DNA from: Leptolyngbya sp. KIOST-1
GTDB taxonomy: Bacteria > Cyanobacteriota > Cyanobacteriia > Phormidesmidales > Phormidesmidaceae
Reading direction: 5' to 3'
Length of the DNA stretch: 64,000 nt
Assembly (NCBI RefSeq): GCF_000763385.1
Contig: NZ_JQFA01000004.1
Span: forward strand, 1,426,001-1,490,000
A model generated the notes under the pieces. It did no database searches. It saw only the letters and a list, made by a program, of their open reading frames with translations, and was not told the origin of the DNA. Numbering within the stretch: position 1 is the first letter of the stretch; each line of letters opens with the position of its first letter. Below, in pieces: positions 43,419-51,811 of this stretch. A program made the translations under genes and the position numbers.

Positions 43419-44231
43419 CTAGAGAATTGAGATGGAATACTCGCTGGCTAGAGGACCAAAGCCCTGGTAGCTTTGCCAAGCCTGCACAAAAATATAAAGT
43501 GAGAGCAGCGCGAGCATCGATCGGAATAGAAGACTCACCATCTGATCGGGCAATTTGGGCAAAAAGCGGGTGCTAAACTGCACCCCCACCAAACCGCCGA
43601 CGCCTAAAATTAGCCCCGGCACCACTAAGATATTGCCCGCCACCCCGTGGCCAATGCAGGCGGAAATCGCGGTAATCACAATCACCCCCAGACTGGTCTG
43701 AATGGCGGTTTTGATCGGCTCCGCCAACAGCAAAATTTGCAGCGGCACCATAATCACACCGCCACCAACACCGAACAGCCCGGCGAGAAACCCCGCCAGT
43801 CCGCCGGTAACCAACCGCGCCATCAGGGGTGTCATCAGCTTGGACGGGTTGACCCCGCTACCTACCAGGCGTTTGCGCAACTCCACTAAGTAGATGTTGA
43901 CCAACAGCAATACCCCAAAGGCTGCCAGCAAAATATAGGGTAAAACCTTGCCCGCCAAAAAAGCGCCAATCTGAGCCGTAATCACAGCGGGCAACCCCAG
44001 CAAAATTACCCGCCGCCAGCTCAAAAATCCCATCCGCCAGTTTTGAATGCTGCCCGCCGTGGAGGTGACTAAAATCGCCAGGCTACTGGTTGCCACCGAC
44101 TGTACCGGCGCAAAGCCAAAAGCTACCAGCATGGGCACCAAAACAACGCCTCCGCCAATGCCCAGAAACCCCGCCAAAACACCCGAAAATATGCCTCCCA
44201 GCGCCAGTAACGCAATGTCGTAATCGTCCAT
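43419..44231 (-). CDS. TauE/SafE (TSUP) family transporter
   Basis: A 270-residue inner-membrane protein with about eight spans. The duplicated TSUP motif is clear: LGIGGGVVLVPMLVAFG near the N-terminus and FGVGGGVIMVPLQILL in the second half. Members export sulfite, sulfoacetate or other organic anions, but substrates cannot be read from sequence. The gene stands alone; a palindromic repeat lies just upstream. Confidence 0.92.
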   Translation of the reverse strand: MDDYDIALLALGGIFSGVLAGFLGIGGGVVLVPMLVAFGFAPVQSVATSSLAILVTSTAGSIQNWRMGFLSWRRVILLGLPAVITAQIGAFLAGKVLPYILLAAFGVLLLVNIYLVELRKRLVGSGVNPSKLMTPLMARLVTGGLAGFLAGLFGVGGGVIMVPLQILLLAEPIKTAIQTSLGVIVITAISACIGHGVAGNILVVPGLILGVGGLVGVQFSTRFLPKLPDQMVSLLFRSMLALLSLYIFVQAWQSYQGFGPLASEYSISIL

Positions 44232-44313
44232 GCCAAACCAATGAATTACAAAACAAAATCCTCAACACAGAGCCCCAACTGGGGCAAGCTCACAACTTAA
44301 AAACAGATGCCTT

Positions 44314-44391
44314 GTAGGTTGGGTGACGCACCAGCAGAGCTCAGCAGAGCCAGTCCTGGCGTTGGGTTACCCTACGTTTCACCCAACCTAC
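44314..44391. repeat. Palindromic intergenic repeat
   Basis: Perfect 13-bp arms GTAGGTTGGGTGA (44314-44326) and TCACCCAACCTAC (44379-44391), with further internal matches (GTTGGGTTACCCTACG). This GTAGGTTGGGT-type palindrome is a dispersed repeat known to recur in cyanobacterial genomes. It lies between two minus-strand genes. Confidence 0.8.
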
Positions 44392-44397
44392 CGTCGC

Positions 44398-44601
44398 TCA
44401 GTAGTTGGTTACCCGCCTGCGCCGGGGGCGCGCCATGAGCTTAATGGCGGGGGTGCTCAGCATCGCAAAAGCCAGCATCAAAAAACCGATTACCTCAAGG
44501 GAGCCATTTTCTGCGATCGCACCCAGGTAGAGCACCGGCATCGACACCAGGGCAATAACTCCGGCAATGGTCTGTAGCTTCGTCGAAAAACTCATTCGCA
44601 T
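44398..44601 (-). CDS. Small two-span membrane protein
   Basis: About 67 residues from the second ATG. Two hydrophobic segments (AGVIALVSMPVLYLGAI and VIGFLMLAFAMLSTPAI) and a basic tail (RPRRRRV). The ATG follows AAGGAGATTTTGACG, a good ribosome binding site. Family unnamed, cyanobacterial type. Confidence 0.6.
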   Translation of the reverse strand: MRMSFSTKLQTIAGVIALVSMPVLYLGAIAENGSLEVIGFLMLAFAMLSTPAIKLMARPRRRRVTNY

Positions 44602-44716
44602 CGTCAAAATCTCCTTGGGTTTATCATCAGCGGACCCATTGCAGGTCCCTTAAAAAATCGCGTGGGGTGATTGCCCAAAGCCGATGGAGCTGGGCAAATC
44701 ACCCACCCTTCAACGG

Positions 44717-46315
44717 TCAGGCAACTATCAGAGCCACCAGGCCAATCACAGCCCCAATCAGCAGCGCCAGGGGTAGTGTCACCTTCAAAACCTCCCCCTC
44801 TTTGCCCAGGATGCCAGCGGTGGTGGTGCCCAGCAGCACGTTGCCCGGAGCAATCATATTGCCCGCGGCCCCCCCCGCCGTTTGGGCACCCAAAATCGAA
44901 AACTCGTTGAGATTGGCCACCTGAGCCGTCACCTGCTGAAAGCTGCCAAATAGGGCATTGGAAGCCAGGTTAGAACTGGTCATAAACGCCCCCAAAATCC
45001 CGATGTAGGGGGAGAGAAAGGGATAGGCAGAGCCGGCGAACTCCGCCACCCCGTAGGCTAAAACCTCGGCCTGACCAGTGCCCCGCAGCACAAACGACAT
45101 CGTCACCAGGGCCGACACCGCAATGATGGAAGGCACCGATTTTTCCAGGGTGCGGCCCCCAACCCGACGCAGGCTGCCAGGGCGCATTGCCCCCATCGTT
45201 GCAAATACCAGATAGCCAATCACCGCTGCCCCCAGCAAAAACGATCCGGCGTGGGTAAAGATTGTGACGCTGGTTTCAGTGGAGGCATTGGAGAAGCCCA
45301 GACCGGTTTCAGTCTCCGGAAAAGACAGCCCAAACCTGAAGAATTCAAGGACGTTTTTGACCGGGTCAATCAGCAAAATGCCGAAGGTCAAACCCAGTAG
45401 CGAGTAGTAGGGGGTAAACGCCCTGTGCACCCCCATATCGAGCTGACGCTCATCGTCCAGGGCCACCTGACCCCGAGGCACCTCGGTAAAGATGGGGCTG
45501 CGAGCAATGCGGGAGGGCCGCTGGTACTGGGGCAGCTTCCCGATCACAAAGATCAGGGCAAAGGCGACAATGCTGGCGATAAAGCCATTGATGGTGTCAT
45601 TCCACTGGGACAGGGTGATGGTGAGCCCGCCCTGCACCAGGGAAATGGGAATCACCGCCAGCAGTCCCTCCCGCACACCGGCTAGTCGACCGTAGAGCCA
45701 GCACACCAGCAGCCCGCCACTAATGCTGATAATCCAGACAAATCCGGCGGCATAGAGCGCGGTAACGGCGGCATCGGCTTCGCTCAGGTTGGTGACCTCT
45801 TTGAGGGTGAGCCAGGCCACAGCCAGGGTGCCAAAGGTGTTGTTCCAGGCGTGGCCCACCAGGGGAATGATCACGGCGTAGAGGGGGCGCACCCCAATGC
45901 CTACCAGCAGGGGCGCCGCTACGGCAATGGGCACGCCAAAGCCGGTAATGCCCTGGAGGAACGAGGCAAATACCCAGCCAAAGGCCAAAATTTGGATCAG
46001 CCGGTTGGGGGAGAATCGCTCAATGCCGCGCCGGAAGGGCTCAAAGGCGTCGGCCTCCTGGGTCACCTCGTAGATCAAGATGGCGGAGATGACGATGTAG
46101 AGAATCAGAAAAGCGGCCCACAGCCCCTTGACGCTCTCCAGAGCCACCAGAGTGAGGGGGGCTCGGTATACCGTCAGGGCCGCCACCGTGGCCAGGGCCC
46201 AGCCGATGGGGCCAGCCTCGGCGGCTCCCCAGCGAAAGCCAATCATCAAAATCAGCAAAGCCGCGATGGGTAAAAAGGCAATCAGCCAATTTAGCCCGCT
46301 AACGTAGGATTCCAT
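44717..46315 (-). CDS. lctP: L-lactate permease family transporter
   Basis: A 532-residue polytopic carrier (about 12-14 spans) of the LctP/GlcA family, which imports lactate or glycolate with protons. Typical blocks: FGVPIAVAAPLLVGIGVRPL, HAWNNTFGTLAVAW, and GAFMTSSNLASNALFGSFQ with GAQTAGGAAGNMIAP near the end. Two GTATAC palindromes 33 bp apart lie 91-130 bases upstream of the start. It is third in line after gntR and ggt on the same strand, with its own regulatory gap. A lactate dehydrogenase gene is not nearby, so substrate is open. Confidence 0.93.
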   Translation of the reverse strand: MESYVSGLNWLIAFLPIAALLILMIGFRWGAAEAGPIGWALATVAALTVYRAPLTLVALESVKGLWAAFLILYIVISAILIYEVTQEADAFEPFRRGIERFSPNRLIQILAFGWVFASFLQGITGFGVPIAVAAPLLVGIGVRPLYAVIIPLVGHAWNNTFGTLAVAWLTLKEVTNLSEADAAVTALYAAGFVWIISISGGLLVCWLYGRLAGVREGLLAVIPISLVQGGLTITLSQWNDTINGFIASIVAFALIFVIGKLPQYQRPSRIARSPIFTEVPRGQVALDDERQLDMGVHRAFTPYYSLLGLTFGILLIDPVKNVLEFFRFGLSFPETETGLGFSNASTETSVTIFTHAGSFLLGAAVIGYLVFATMGAMRPGSLRRVGGRTLEKSVPSIIAVSALVTMSFVLRGTGQAEVLAYGVAEFAGSAYPFLSPYIGILGAFMTSSNLASNALFGSFQQVTAQVANLNEFSILGAQTAGGAAGNMIAPGNVLLGTTTAGILGKEGEVLKVTLPLALLIGAVIGLVALIVA

Positions 46316-46403
46316 GGCAATACCTCTTGCGTTGAGTCAAACGGTCTCTGGACAAACTTTTGGGAATGAAACCCTGGGGCCAACCGGCACAGCTGAGTCG
46401 TCC

Positions 46404-46446
46404 GGGTATACAGCGATGGCGATTGCGTAGCGATCGCTGTATACCG
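46404..46446 (-). promoter_or_regulatory. Paired GTATAC operator upstream of lctP
   Basis: Two inverted sites GGGTATACAGCGAT and ATCGCTGTATACCGC, cores at 46406-46411 and 46439-46444, centres 33 bp apart (about three helix turns) and together forming a larger palindrome. Likely bound by the GntR regulator encoded at 48455. Confidence 0.75.
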
Positions 46447-46463
46447 CTGATTCCCAGCCCGTG

Positions 46464-48080
46464 CTACCAGCCCAGGGCAGTGCCGTCTCCCCTGGGGTCC
46501 GCCCCACCCCACAGCACCCCCGTCTCGGGGGGAATGTGGATCATCTGGGCGTGGCCCATCTGCTCGGCCCAGTCAGGCAGGGCCGCCACCGGGTGCCCGC
46601 GCCGGGCCAGTTCGGCCTGAATCGCTTCAGGAATGCGCCCCTCCAGCGAAAGGCGGCTGGTGCTTTCGCCCCAGGTACGCCCCTGCAACCAGCGGGGCCA
46701 ATCGATCGCCGACTGAGGATCAAAACCAAAGTCGATCACCCGGGTCAGCAGAGCCACCTGGGTTTGGGGCTGCCCTTCGCCGCCCATAGTGCCCAGCACC
46801 CACTCCAGGTCGCCTGCGGGGTTGAGGGCCAGGGCCGGAATTAGGGTGTGAAAGGGGCGCTTGCCTGGGGCCAGGCAGTTGGCCTCGGCGGGGTTGAGGG
46901 AAAAGAACGAACCCCGGTTTTGCAGCACAATGCCGGTTTCACCTCCCACGACGCCACAGCCGTAGTCAAAGTACAGACTCTGAATGGTGGCGACGGCGTT
47001 GCCCTGGTCGTCCACCACGGCGCAGAAGGTGGTGTCCCCGTCGCCGATGCCGGGACCGTAGGCCCGGGCCTGGGCCATATCGATCAGGGGTCGCCGCCGG
47101 TCGGCGTAGGCCTTGCTGATCAGCTCCTGAATCGGAATGTTGACAAAGTCGGGGTCGCTGAGCCAGCGATCGCGGTCGGCAAAGGCCAGTTTGGTTACCT
47201 CCACCATCAGGTGGTAGTAGTCGGCGGTGTGGTGGCCGATGGACTGGAGGTCGTACTCCTCCAGCAGGTTGAGCATTTGCAGCACCGCAAACCCCTGGGT
47301 GTTGGGGGGCATTTCCAGCACCCGATAGCCCCGGTAGGTGGTGGCGATGGGCTCAACCCAGTCGCTGCGGTGGTTGGCAAAGTCGGCCGCGGTCAAAATG
47401 CCGCCCTGCTCCTTCAGGTGACGGGTGATTTCGGCGGCGATCGCCCCCCGGTAAAACGCCTCTCTGCCGCCCCTGGCAATGGCCCGGAGGCTCTGGCCCA
47501 GCCCCCCATTGGTCAGCACTGTGCCGCGATTGGGCACCTGCTGCTGAGGCAAAAAACAGCGCTGGGCAAAGGGATCCTGGCTGAGCAGATCGCGGTTGCG
47601 CCGGGTCCATAGCTCTTGGGAGGTGGAGACGGGGTAGCCCTGCTCGGCGTAGTCGATCGCGGCCTGGAGAATTTTGTCGAGGGGCAGGCGACCAAAGCGA
47701 TCGTGGGCGGTGCACCAGGCATCGACAGTGCCCGGCACCGTGATCGCCGCCAGGGGACCCCGGCTGGGCAGCTCGGTATAGTGGCGATCGCGGTAGTACT
47801 CCAGGGTGGCCTGGGCCGCCGCCCGCCCCGAGCCATTGAGGCCGTGCACCTGACCGGTGGCGGCCTCGTAGATCAGCCAAAATGAGTCGCCCCCCAGCCC
47901 GGTCATGTGGGGATAGACCACGCCCAGGGTGCTGTTGAGCGCGATCGCAGCATCCACAGCGCTGCCGCCCATCTGCAACACGCGCAGCCCAGCCGCCGAG
48001 GCTAGCTGGTGGGGTGAGGCCACCATACCGTGGGTTCCCACCGCTGGGGGACGAGTTGGAACCTGAAACCCTGAAGCCAT
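46464..48080 (-). CDS. ggt: Gamma-glutamyltransferase
   Basis: N-terminal nucleophile hydrolase that cuts glutathione and other gamma-glutamyl compounds, usually in the periplasm, after self-cleavage into two subunits. The cleavage/nucleophile threonine lies in GDGDTTFCAVV (about residue 350); LNPAEANCLAPGKRPFHT and GTMGGEGQPQTQ are the substrate-site blocks. The start ATG at 48080 gives 538 residues. I see no signal peptide, so it may be cytoplasmic, as some bacterial GGT-like acylases are. Four GTATAC sites lie upstream. The TTG nine bases upstream is a less likely start. Confidence 0.92.
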   Translation of the reverse strand: MASGFQVPTRPPAVGTHGMVASPHQLASAAGLRVLQMGGSAVDAAIALNSTLGVVYPHMTGLGGDSFWLIYEAATGQVHGLNGSGRAAAQATLEYYRDRHYTELPSRGPLAAITVPGTVDAWCTAHDRFGRLPLDKILQAAIDYAEQGYPVSTSQELWTRRNRDLLSQDPFAQRCFLPQQQVPNRGTVLTNGGLGQSLRAIARGGREAFYRGAIAAEITRHLKEQGGILTAADFANHRSDWVEPIATTYRGYRVLEMPPNTQGFAVLQMLNLLEEYDLQSIGHHTADYYHLMVEVTKLAFADRDRWLSDPDFVNIPIQELISKAYADRRRPLIDMAQARAYGPGIGDGDTTFCAVVDDQGNAVATIQSLYFDYGCGVVGGETGIVLQNRGSFFSLNPAEANCLAPGKRPFHTLIPALALNPAGDLEWVLGTMGGEGQPQTQVALLTRVIDFGFDPQSAIDWPRWLQGRTWGESTSRLSLEGRIPEAIQAELARRGHPVAALPDWAEQMGHAQMIHIPPETGVLWGGADPRGDGTALGW

Positions 48081-48454
48081 AACGACCAAAGAACCTAGAC
48101 AGCAATGTGCGGAGCGGCAAAATATCGGAGCGGTATACAGGGACGACAGACCTGACCCGACTTACAAATCTGCAAACCCCTTATTAATCAGGTGCTCGAA
48201 AACAATTTTTAAAGTTTGACAAAGATTTATGACGTGTAACGGTATACAGAATCTTGAGATTCTTGACGCGAAGCATCCCTGTGCTGACGGAATAGTTCTT
48301 GGTCGAAGACGGTAGAGTATTCCTGAAATCCTTTGCTAGAGAGGATTTCAGGTCCACGGGAGCAGCTTCACAGTCAATCCAAAAAAGTTTTGCAGCGGTA
48401 TACCAAACTTTTTTAGGCCCAAGCCTGTATACCAAGCCTGAATTTGTCCCAGGG
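48081..48454 (-). promoter_or_regulatory. AT-rich gap before ggt with four GTATAC sites
   Basis: GTATAC cores at 48133-48138, 48242-48247, 48398-48403 and 48427-48432; the last two are close in spacing (29 bp) to the lctP pair. A perfect 10-bp hairpin CCTGAAATCC/GGATTTCAGG (48322-48331, 48343-48352) lies between them. The region is much richer in A/T than its neighbours. Confidence 0.75.
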
Positions 48455-49222
48455 TCAGGCTTCCTGGGAGAGTTCCAGAGCTTGAAGACGAATCAGTCCC
48501 CGCTCCTGATCGGCCAGCAGGTGGCGACTGATCAGATGCACCGCCTGCTCAATGTCCCGGTGGGCGATCGCTGTGTAGATCTGCCGATGCTGCTCGTGCA
48601 TTTCCCGCACATCGGCATCTTCGCGGTGCAGCTGCACCCGAAACAGCAAAATCTTGTCCAAAATTTGATCGAGCAGCCCCAGCAGCCAGGGATTGCCCGA
48701 GCTTTCCGCAATCTGACGGTGAAACTGCCGGTTCAAACTGAGAAACTGATTGCGATCTAGCTTCAGCGCCCGGTCGTAGAGAGCGGCCTCGATTTGGGTC
48801 AGCACCAGGTCGATGCGCTTAATTTGCAGCGGCGTGGCGTGGCGACAAGCCCCCGATACCGCCACCCGCTCCAGGGCAATGCGGCATTCGTACAGATGAG
48901 CAATGTCCGTCGGCGAAAACCGAGTTACCGATAACCCCCCCTGCTGGTCGAGCTGCAAAAGCCCCTCGAGCTGCAACTGCCGCATTGCCTCTCGAATGGG
49001 CGTGCGGCTGACCGCCAGGCGCTCCGCCAGGCTGCTCTCAACCATCCGTTGCCCCGGCACAATCTCACCCGACAAGATGGCCGCTCGCAATTTTTCGTAG
49101 GCCTGTTCGTAGAGTGGTTTGGGGCGCTTGCCCTGGGGTGACTCGTTACTCAAAGGGGTTAAGTTTGTTGCTGGGCTGTAAAGGGACAAGCCTGAAAACC
49201 TTACTTGGCTGACTCTAGCCAA
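48455..49222 (-). CDS. GntR-family (FCD) transcriptional regulator
   Basis: Up to 255 residues. The winged helix-turn-helix covers about residues 35-105 (YEQAYEKLRAAILSGEIVPG, LAERLAVSRTPIREAMRQL) and the helical FCD ligand domain about 110-240, with the metal-site residues in REMHEQHRQIYTAI and HLISRHL. FCD regulators often answer to organic acids (lactate, pyruvate, uronates), fitting the lctP neighbour. No ATG exists at the start; TTG at 49222 or 49153 must be used. No GTATAC site is seen in its own promoter. Confidence 0.92.
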   Translation of the reverse strand: MARVSQVRFSGLSLYSPATNLTPLSNESPQGKRPKPLYEQAYEKLRAAILSGEIVPGQRMVESSLAERLAVSRTPIREAMRQLQLEGLLQLDQQGGLSVTRFSPTDIAHLYECRIALERVAVSGACRHATPLQIKRIDLVLTQIEAALYDRALKLDRNQFLSLNRQFHRQIAESSGNPWLLGLLDQILDKILLFRVQLHREDADVREMHEQHRQIYTAIAHRDIEQAVHLISRHLLADQERGLIRLQALELSQEA

Positions 49223-49534
49223 CCACTAACGAAAGAATACATCATGAATGGCCGCAACTTTATTGCATTGCATACCAGCGGGACAGCTGAGCCCCTCACC
49301 ATTACCCGCTATCTGCTCCCCCTGCCGCCCCCGCTGGAGCAACATGACTCCTCCGCTCCCATATCGCTTCAGAGTGAAGGTTCAAAGCCGCTTAGGACAG
49401 CGATCGCGCCTCCGGTCTTCCCCCGGTTTCCCTCACTACAGCCCCAGGGGCCGCCCTGAGGCGCTGTCTTTCTAACCCAGGGTCTCTCTGTAGCCCTTAG
49501 CGCCAAACCATTTGGTACCAACCCAATCCACCCT
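49223..49534. other. Upstream region of gntR, no firm gene
   Basis: An open frame from ATG 49244 (about 71 residues, Pro/Leu-rich) is present but has no family resemblance and weak signals. No operator with GTATAC was seen. Confidence 0.35.
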
Positions 49535-49663
49535 GGGGGCTGTTATAAATTAGCTGCCAAACGTCCAAAAATCATGGGTTACAGCCCCTAGCCTGTCGTT
49601 TGGGTCGGGCCTGGCAACGCTGGATATACCGGGCTTTCGACCACAATGGATGACACGCCCTAA
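49535..49663. mobile_element. Inverted-repeat element, CTAG family (copy E, reversed)
   Basis: Reads in reverse relative to copy B: GGGGCTGTTATAAATTAGC at the left, GGGTTACAGCCCC inside, CTGGCAACGC, and ACAATGGATGACACGCC followed by CTAA at 49660-49663. The CTAG of the border is CTAA here. No adjacent gene end. Confidence 0.8.
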
Positions 49664-49872
49664 GGTATTGTCCCGTGATCATGCAGCCGTCTTGTGCGTC
49701 ATAGTAGCCCCTGAGCCTATGGTTACGAACATTTACTGAAATGGTAGCTTGCGGACTGCCTAACGTTCCGTAAAACTCACCATGTGCTGGGCCAAATATT
49801 CAGGAAATATGTAAATCAACACAGAAAACAGGGTCTACCACCGGCTACAAAACCCTTATTCCTCTCAAAGCG

Positions 49873-50070
49873 ATGTTGTTCTACTTTGTTCCTGCTGGTT
49901 TCGTATTTGCCTTTTGCTCAAATTTCCTGTTGGCTGAGTATTCGAATCCCAGGGATTTAGAAAGCTGGCTGTTTATTCTTTTGGCATCCTTGCTTTGGCC
50001 TATTTGCCTGCCCTCCATGCTCAAGAAGCAGTATGCCAACTGGCGAAAGCTTTCAGGGGAAGCATCCTAA
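49873..50070 (+). CDS. Small two-span membrane protein
   Basis: A 65-residue protein with spans at about 1-20 (MLFYFVPAGFVFAFCSNFLL) and 32-50 (LFILLASLLWPICLPSML), then a basic end. AT-rich for the region. No strong ribosome binding site. Not recognised. Confidence 0.45.
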   Translation: MLFYFVPAGFVFAFCSNFLLAEYSNPRDLESWLFILLASLLWPICLPSMLKKQYANWRKLSGEAS

Positions 50071-50152
50071 AACGTCAGGTGTTAAGTTAGACCAAGGGAT
50101 GAAAGGCTTTATCCCTGCAAGCTATAGGTGACTCCTTTTGCATCTACCCGAA

Positions 50153-50186
50153 CAAGACCTCCCAGGCTTCTGCTTGGGAGGTCTTG
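50153..50186 (-). terminator. Strong hairpin, possible terminator
   Basis: A 15-bp stem (50153-50167 with 50172-50186) with one G-T wobble and a four-base loop TTCT. No T-run, so intrinsic termination is uncertain; it lies in a 360-base gap between the small membrane protein and the cupin gene, where nothing else is recognised. Confidence 0.5.
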
Positions 50187-50434
50187 CCGTAAGGTCTTGA
50201 CACTACGCTGAAACCCTGTGGCCAGACATCCAGTAGCCCCAGTCATCCCTGGAGAGATGGCAACAGGCGGCATCCTATAGCCATCTCCAGAACTGTTGGG
50301 ACATGACCCATGCCCCTGAAGCGATGGCTGTACGTCATTGCGCCGCCCCAGTTTTTGCCTTTGGAAGAGGCCAATGTCCTCAGCGCAATGGCCATCGCTA
50401 TAGTTAGAAATGCGGCCGCTCCGCAATCCACCGT
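50187..50434. other. Intergenic region, possible decayed element
   Basis: The segment between the hairpin and the cupin gene has an open minus-strand frame (with SHRFRGMGHVPTVLEMAIG) that resembles no family known to me. It may be a decayed mobile element, but nothing proves this. Confidence 0.3.
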
Positions 50435-50767
50435 TCAGGACAGGTCGCCTGACGATAGGGTGAGCAGAAAGGCGAGGTTGGCTGTGGCTTCCAGAGCATG
50501 GGGGGCATTGGCCGCCATCACAATAAATACGCCGGGTTCCAGGGCGATGAGGTGCCCCTCCAGGGTGAGGGTACCGCTGCCCGAGATGACCTGTAGCGTC
50601 GCGTTGCGGGTGGACGTGTGCTCCGAGATTTCGGTCCCTGCCGCCAGGCAGAACAGGCTGTACTGACAGGTCTTGTCCTTCCAAATGACTTTATTTAGGA
50701 CGCCGGAGGTGGGGAACTCTAGGTGTTCGTGGAGTTGGAGGGTGGTGCTGGTTGGGGTGATGAGCAT
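50435..50767 (-). CDS. Cupin-domain protein
   Basis: A 110-residue single-domain cupin. The beta-barrel motifs read SEHTSTRNATLQVISGSGTL (only the part with H and the metal-site Gly turn is quoted) and PGVFIVMAANAPHALEA, with a histidine in each, but the usual HxH pair is reduced to one His, so metal binding is doubtful. A G-rich repeat relative lies immediately upstream of the ATG. Role unknown. Confidence 0.8.
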   Translation of the reverse strand: MLITPTSTTLQLHEHLEFPTSGVLNKVIWKDKTCQYSLFCLAAGTEISEHTSTRNATLQVISGSGTLTLEGHLIALEPGVFIVMAANAPHALEATANLAFLLTLSSGDLS

Positions 50768-50805
50768 GGGAGGGGATGGGTTTGAGGTGGATGGGTGGGC
50801 GGGTC
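50768..50805. repeat. Short 16-bp minisatellite relative before the cupin gene
   Basis: Contains GGGATGGGTTTGAGGTGGATGGGTGGGCGGGT-like units (two to three copies), starting right at the base before the cupin start codon. Confidence 0.55.
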
Positions 50806-50917
50806 TCTGGGCCTCCCCTCCTGGCAGGGGTAGGGGTGGGTGGGACTTAAATGTCAGGTGTTGGGTTTGGGGTAATTAAGGTGCAAGGTCAAACCATGTG
50901 CCTTGCACCGTGTCCCC

Positions 50918-51700
50918 TTACTGCGGCTTCTGGGCGCAGAGAACGATATACCCCAGGTGGTTGGCGTGACGATGGAAGACCTGGCGCATGGTGAGGATGC
51001 GATCGCGCAGGACCGGGCGAGTCAGCATGTTCCAGCCGATGGTAAGCAGGGTGGCCAGGCCTTCTTCCTGGGCGATGCGCTGGGGGTTGAGTAGGGCCAT
51101 GGGGCCGGTGGCGTGGCACTGGACGGTGAGACCCGCCTGGTGGCAGGCCGCGATCCAGGCGTCGCTAGAGAGGGGTTGGGCGTTGACGCGAATGGCGGTG
51201 GTCAGGTCCCTTCGGATAGTCTCGGCATTGGGGCCGTCAGCCATGAGTTCGTGGCTGAGGAAGCGGCCACCGGGCCGGAGGCGATCGCCTATGCCCTTTA
51301 GCACGTTGGCTTTGCCAGGGGGCGACTGCATAGTCAAAATCGCTTCGGCCAGCACACAGTCAAAGGTGTCGCTCACCTGGTCGAGATGGAAAATATCGCC
51401 CTCGCGGATGGTGACCTGGTCACTCAGCCCGGCTTTGGCCACATTGGCGCGAGCCTGGGCAACGCTGTCCGGATTTTTCTCGATGCCGACGACCCGGACG
51501 CCGTAGCGCTGGGCCAGGGCGATCGCGCTGTGGCCAAAACTGGCGGCCAGTTCCAGCACCGTTTCCCCCGGCTGCAAATTGGCCCAACTTAGCAGTTGCT
51601 CGGTGGCCCCATAGCCGCCGGGGCGGAGGGCCTGTTTGCCAGCCGCCGCCAAAACCTGGTGCCCTGGGGCAATTTGAAGGGGAATGGAGGTTTGAACCAT
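50918..51700 (-). CDS. SAM-dependent methyltransferase
   Basis: About 260 residues from ATG 51700 (an in-frame ATG 36 bases earlier is also possible). The class I SAM site is ETVLELAASFGHSAIALA with VVGIEKNPDSV as motif II. The C-terminal half contains YIVLCAQKP. It belongs to the ubiE/phosphatidylethanolamine-like group but the substrate is unknown. The divergent gene is a Crp/Fnr regulator with a palindrome between, so the pair is probably a regulatory unit. Confidence 0.88.
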   Translation of the reverse strand: MVQTSIPLQIAPGHQVLAAAGKQALRPGGYGATEQLLSWANLQPGETVLELAASFGHSAIALAQRYGVRVVGIEKNPDSVAQARANVAKAGLSDQVTIREGDIFHLDQVSDTFDCVLAEAILTMQSPPGKANVLKGIGDRLRPGGRFLSHELMADGPNAETIRRDLTTAIRVNAQPLSSDAWIAACHQAGLTVQCHATGPMALLNPQRIAQEEGLATLLTIGWNMLTRPVLRDRILTMRQVFHRHANHLGYIVLCAQKPQ

Positions 51701-51752
51701 GGTCTTGCCCTGAGTGCGATGGCTTAAGTTTGACAAAGCTGCTCAGGGAGTT

Positions 51753-51770
51753 CTATGAGGTAGCTCATAG
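51753..51770. promoter_or_regulatory. Likely operator between methyltransferase and Crp/Fnr genes
   Basis: Palindrome CTATGAG-GTAG-CTCATAG, two 7-bp arms separated by four bases, like the half-site spacing used by Fnr-type regulators (TTGAT-N4-ATCAA). Confidence 0.7.
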
Positions 51771-51811
51771 TGACCCAAAAATGGCAGTGACCCACACCCT
51801 TGACCCAGGCT

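Noticed and set aside
49244..49459. 71-residue open frame upstream of gntR
   Set aside because: Pro/Leu-rich, no family, no strong ribosome binding site; probably chance.
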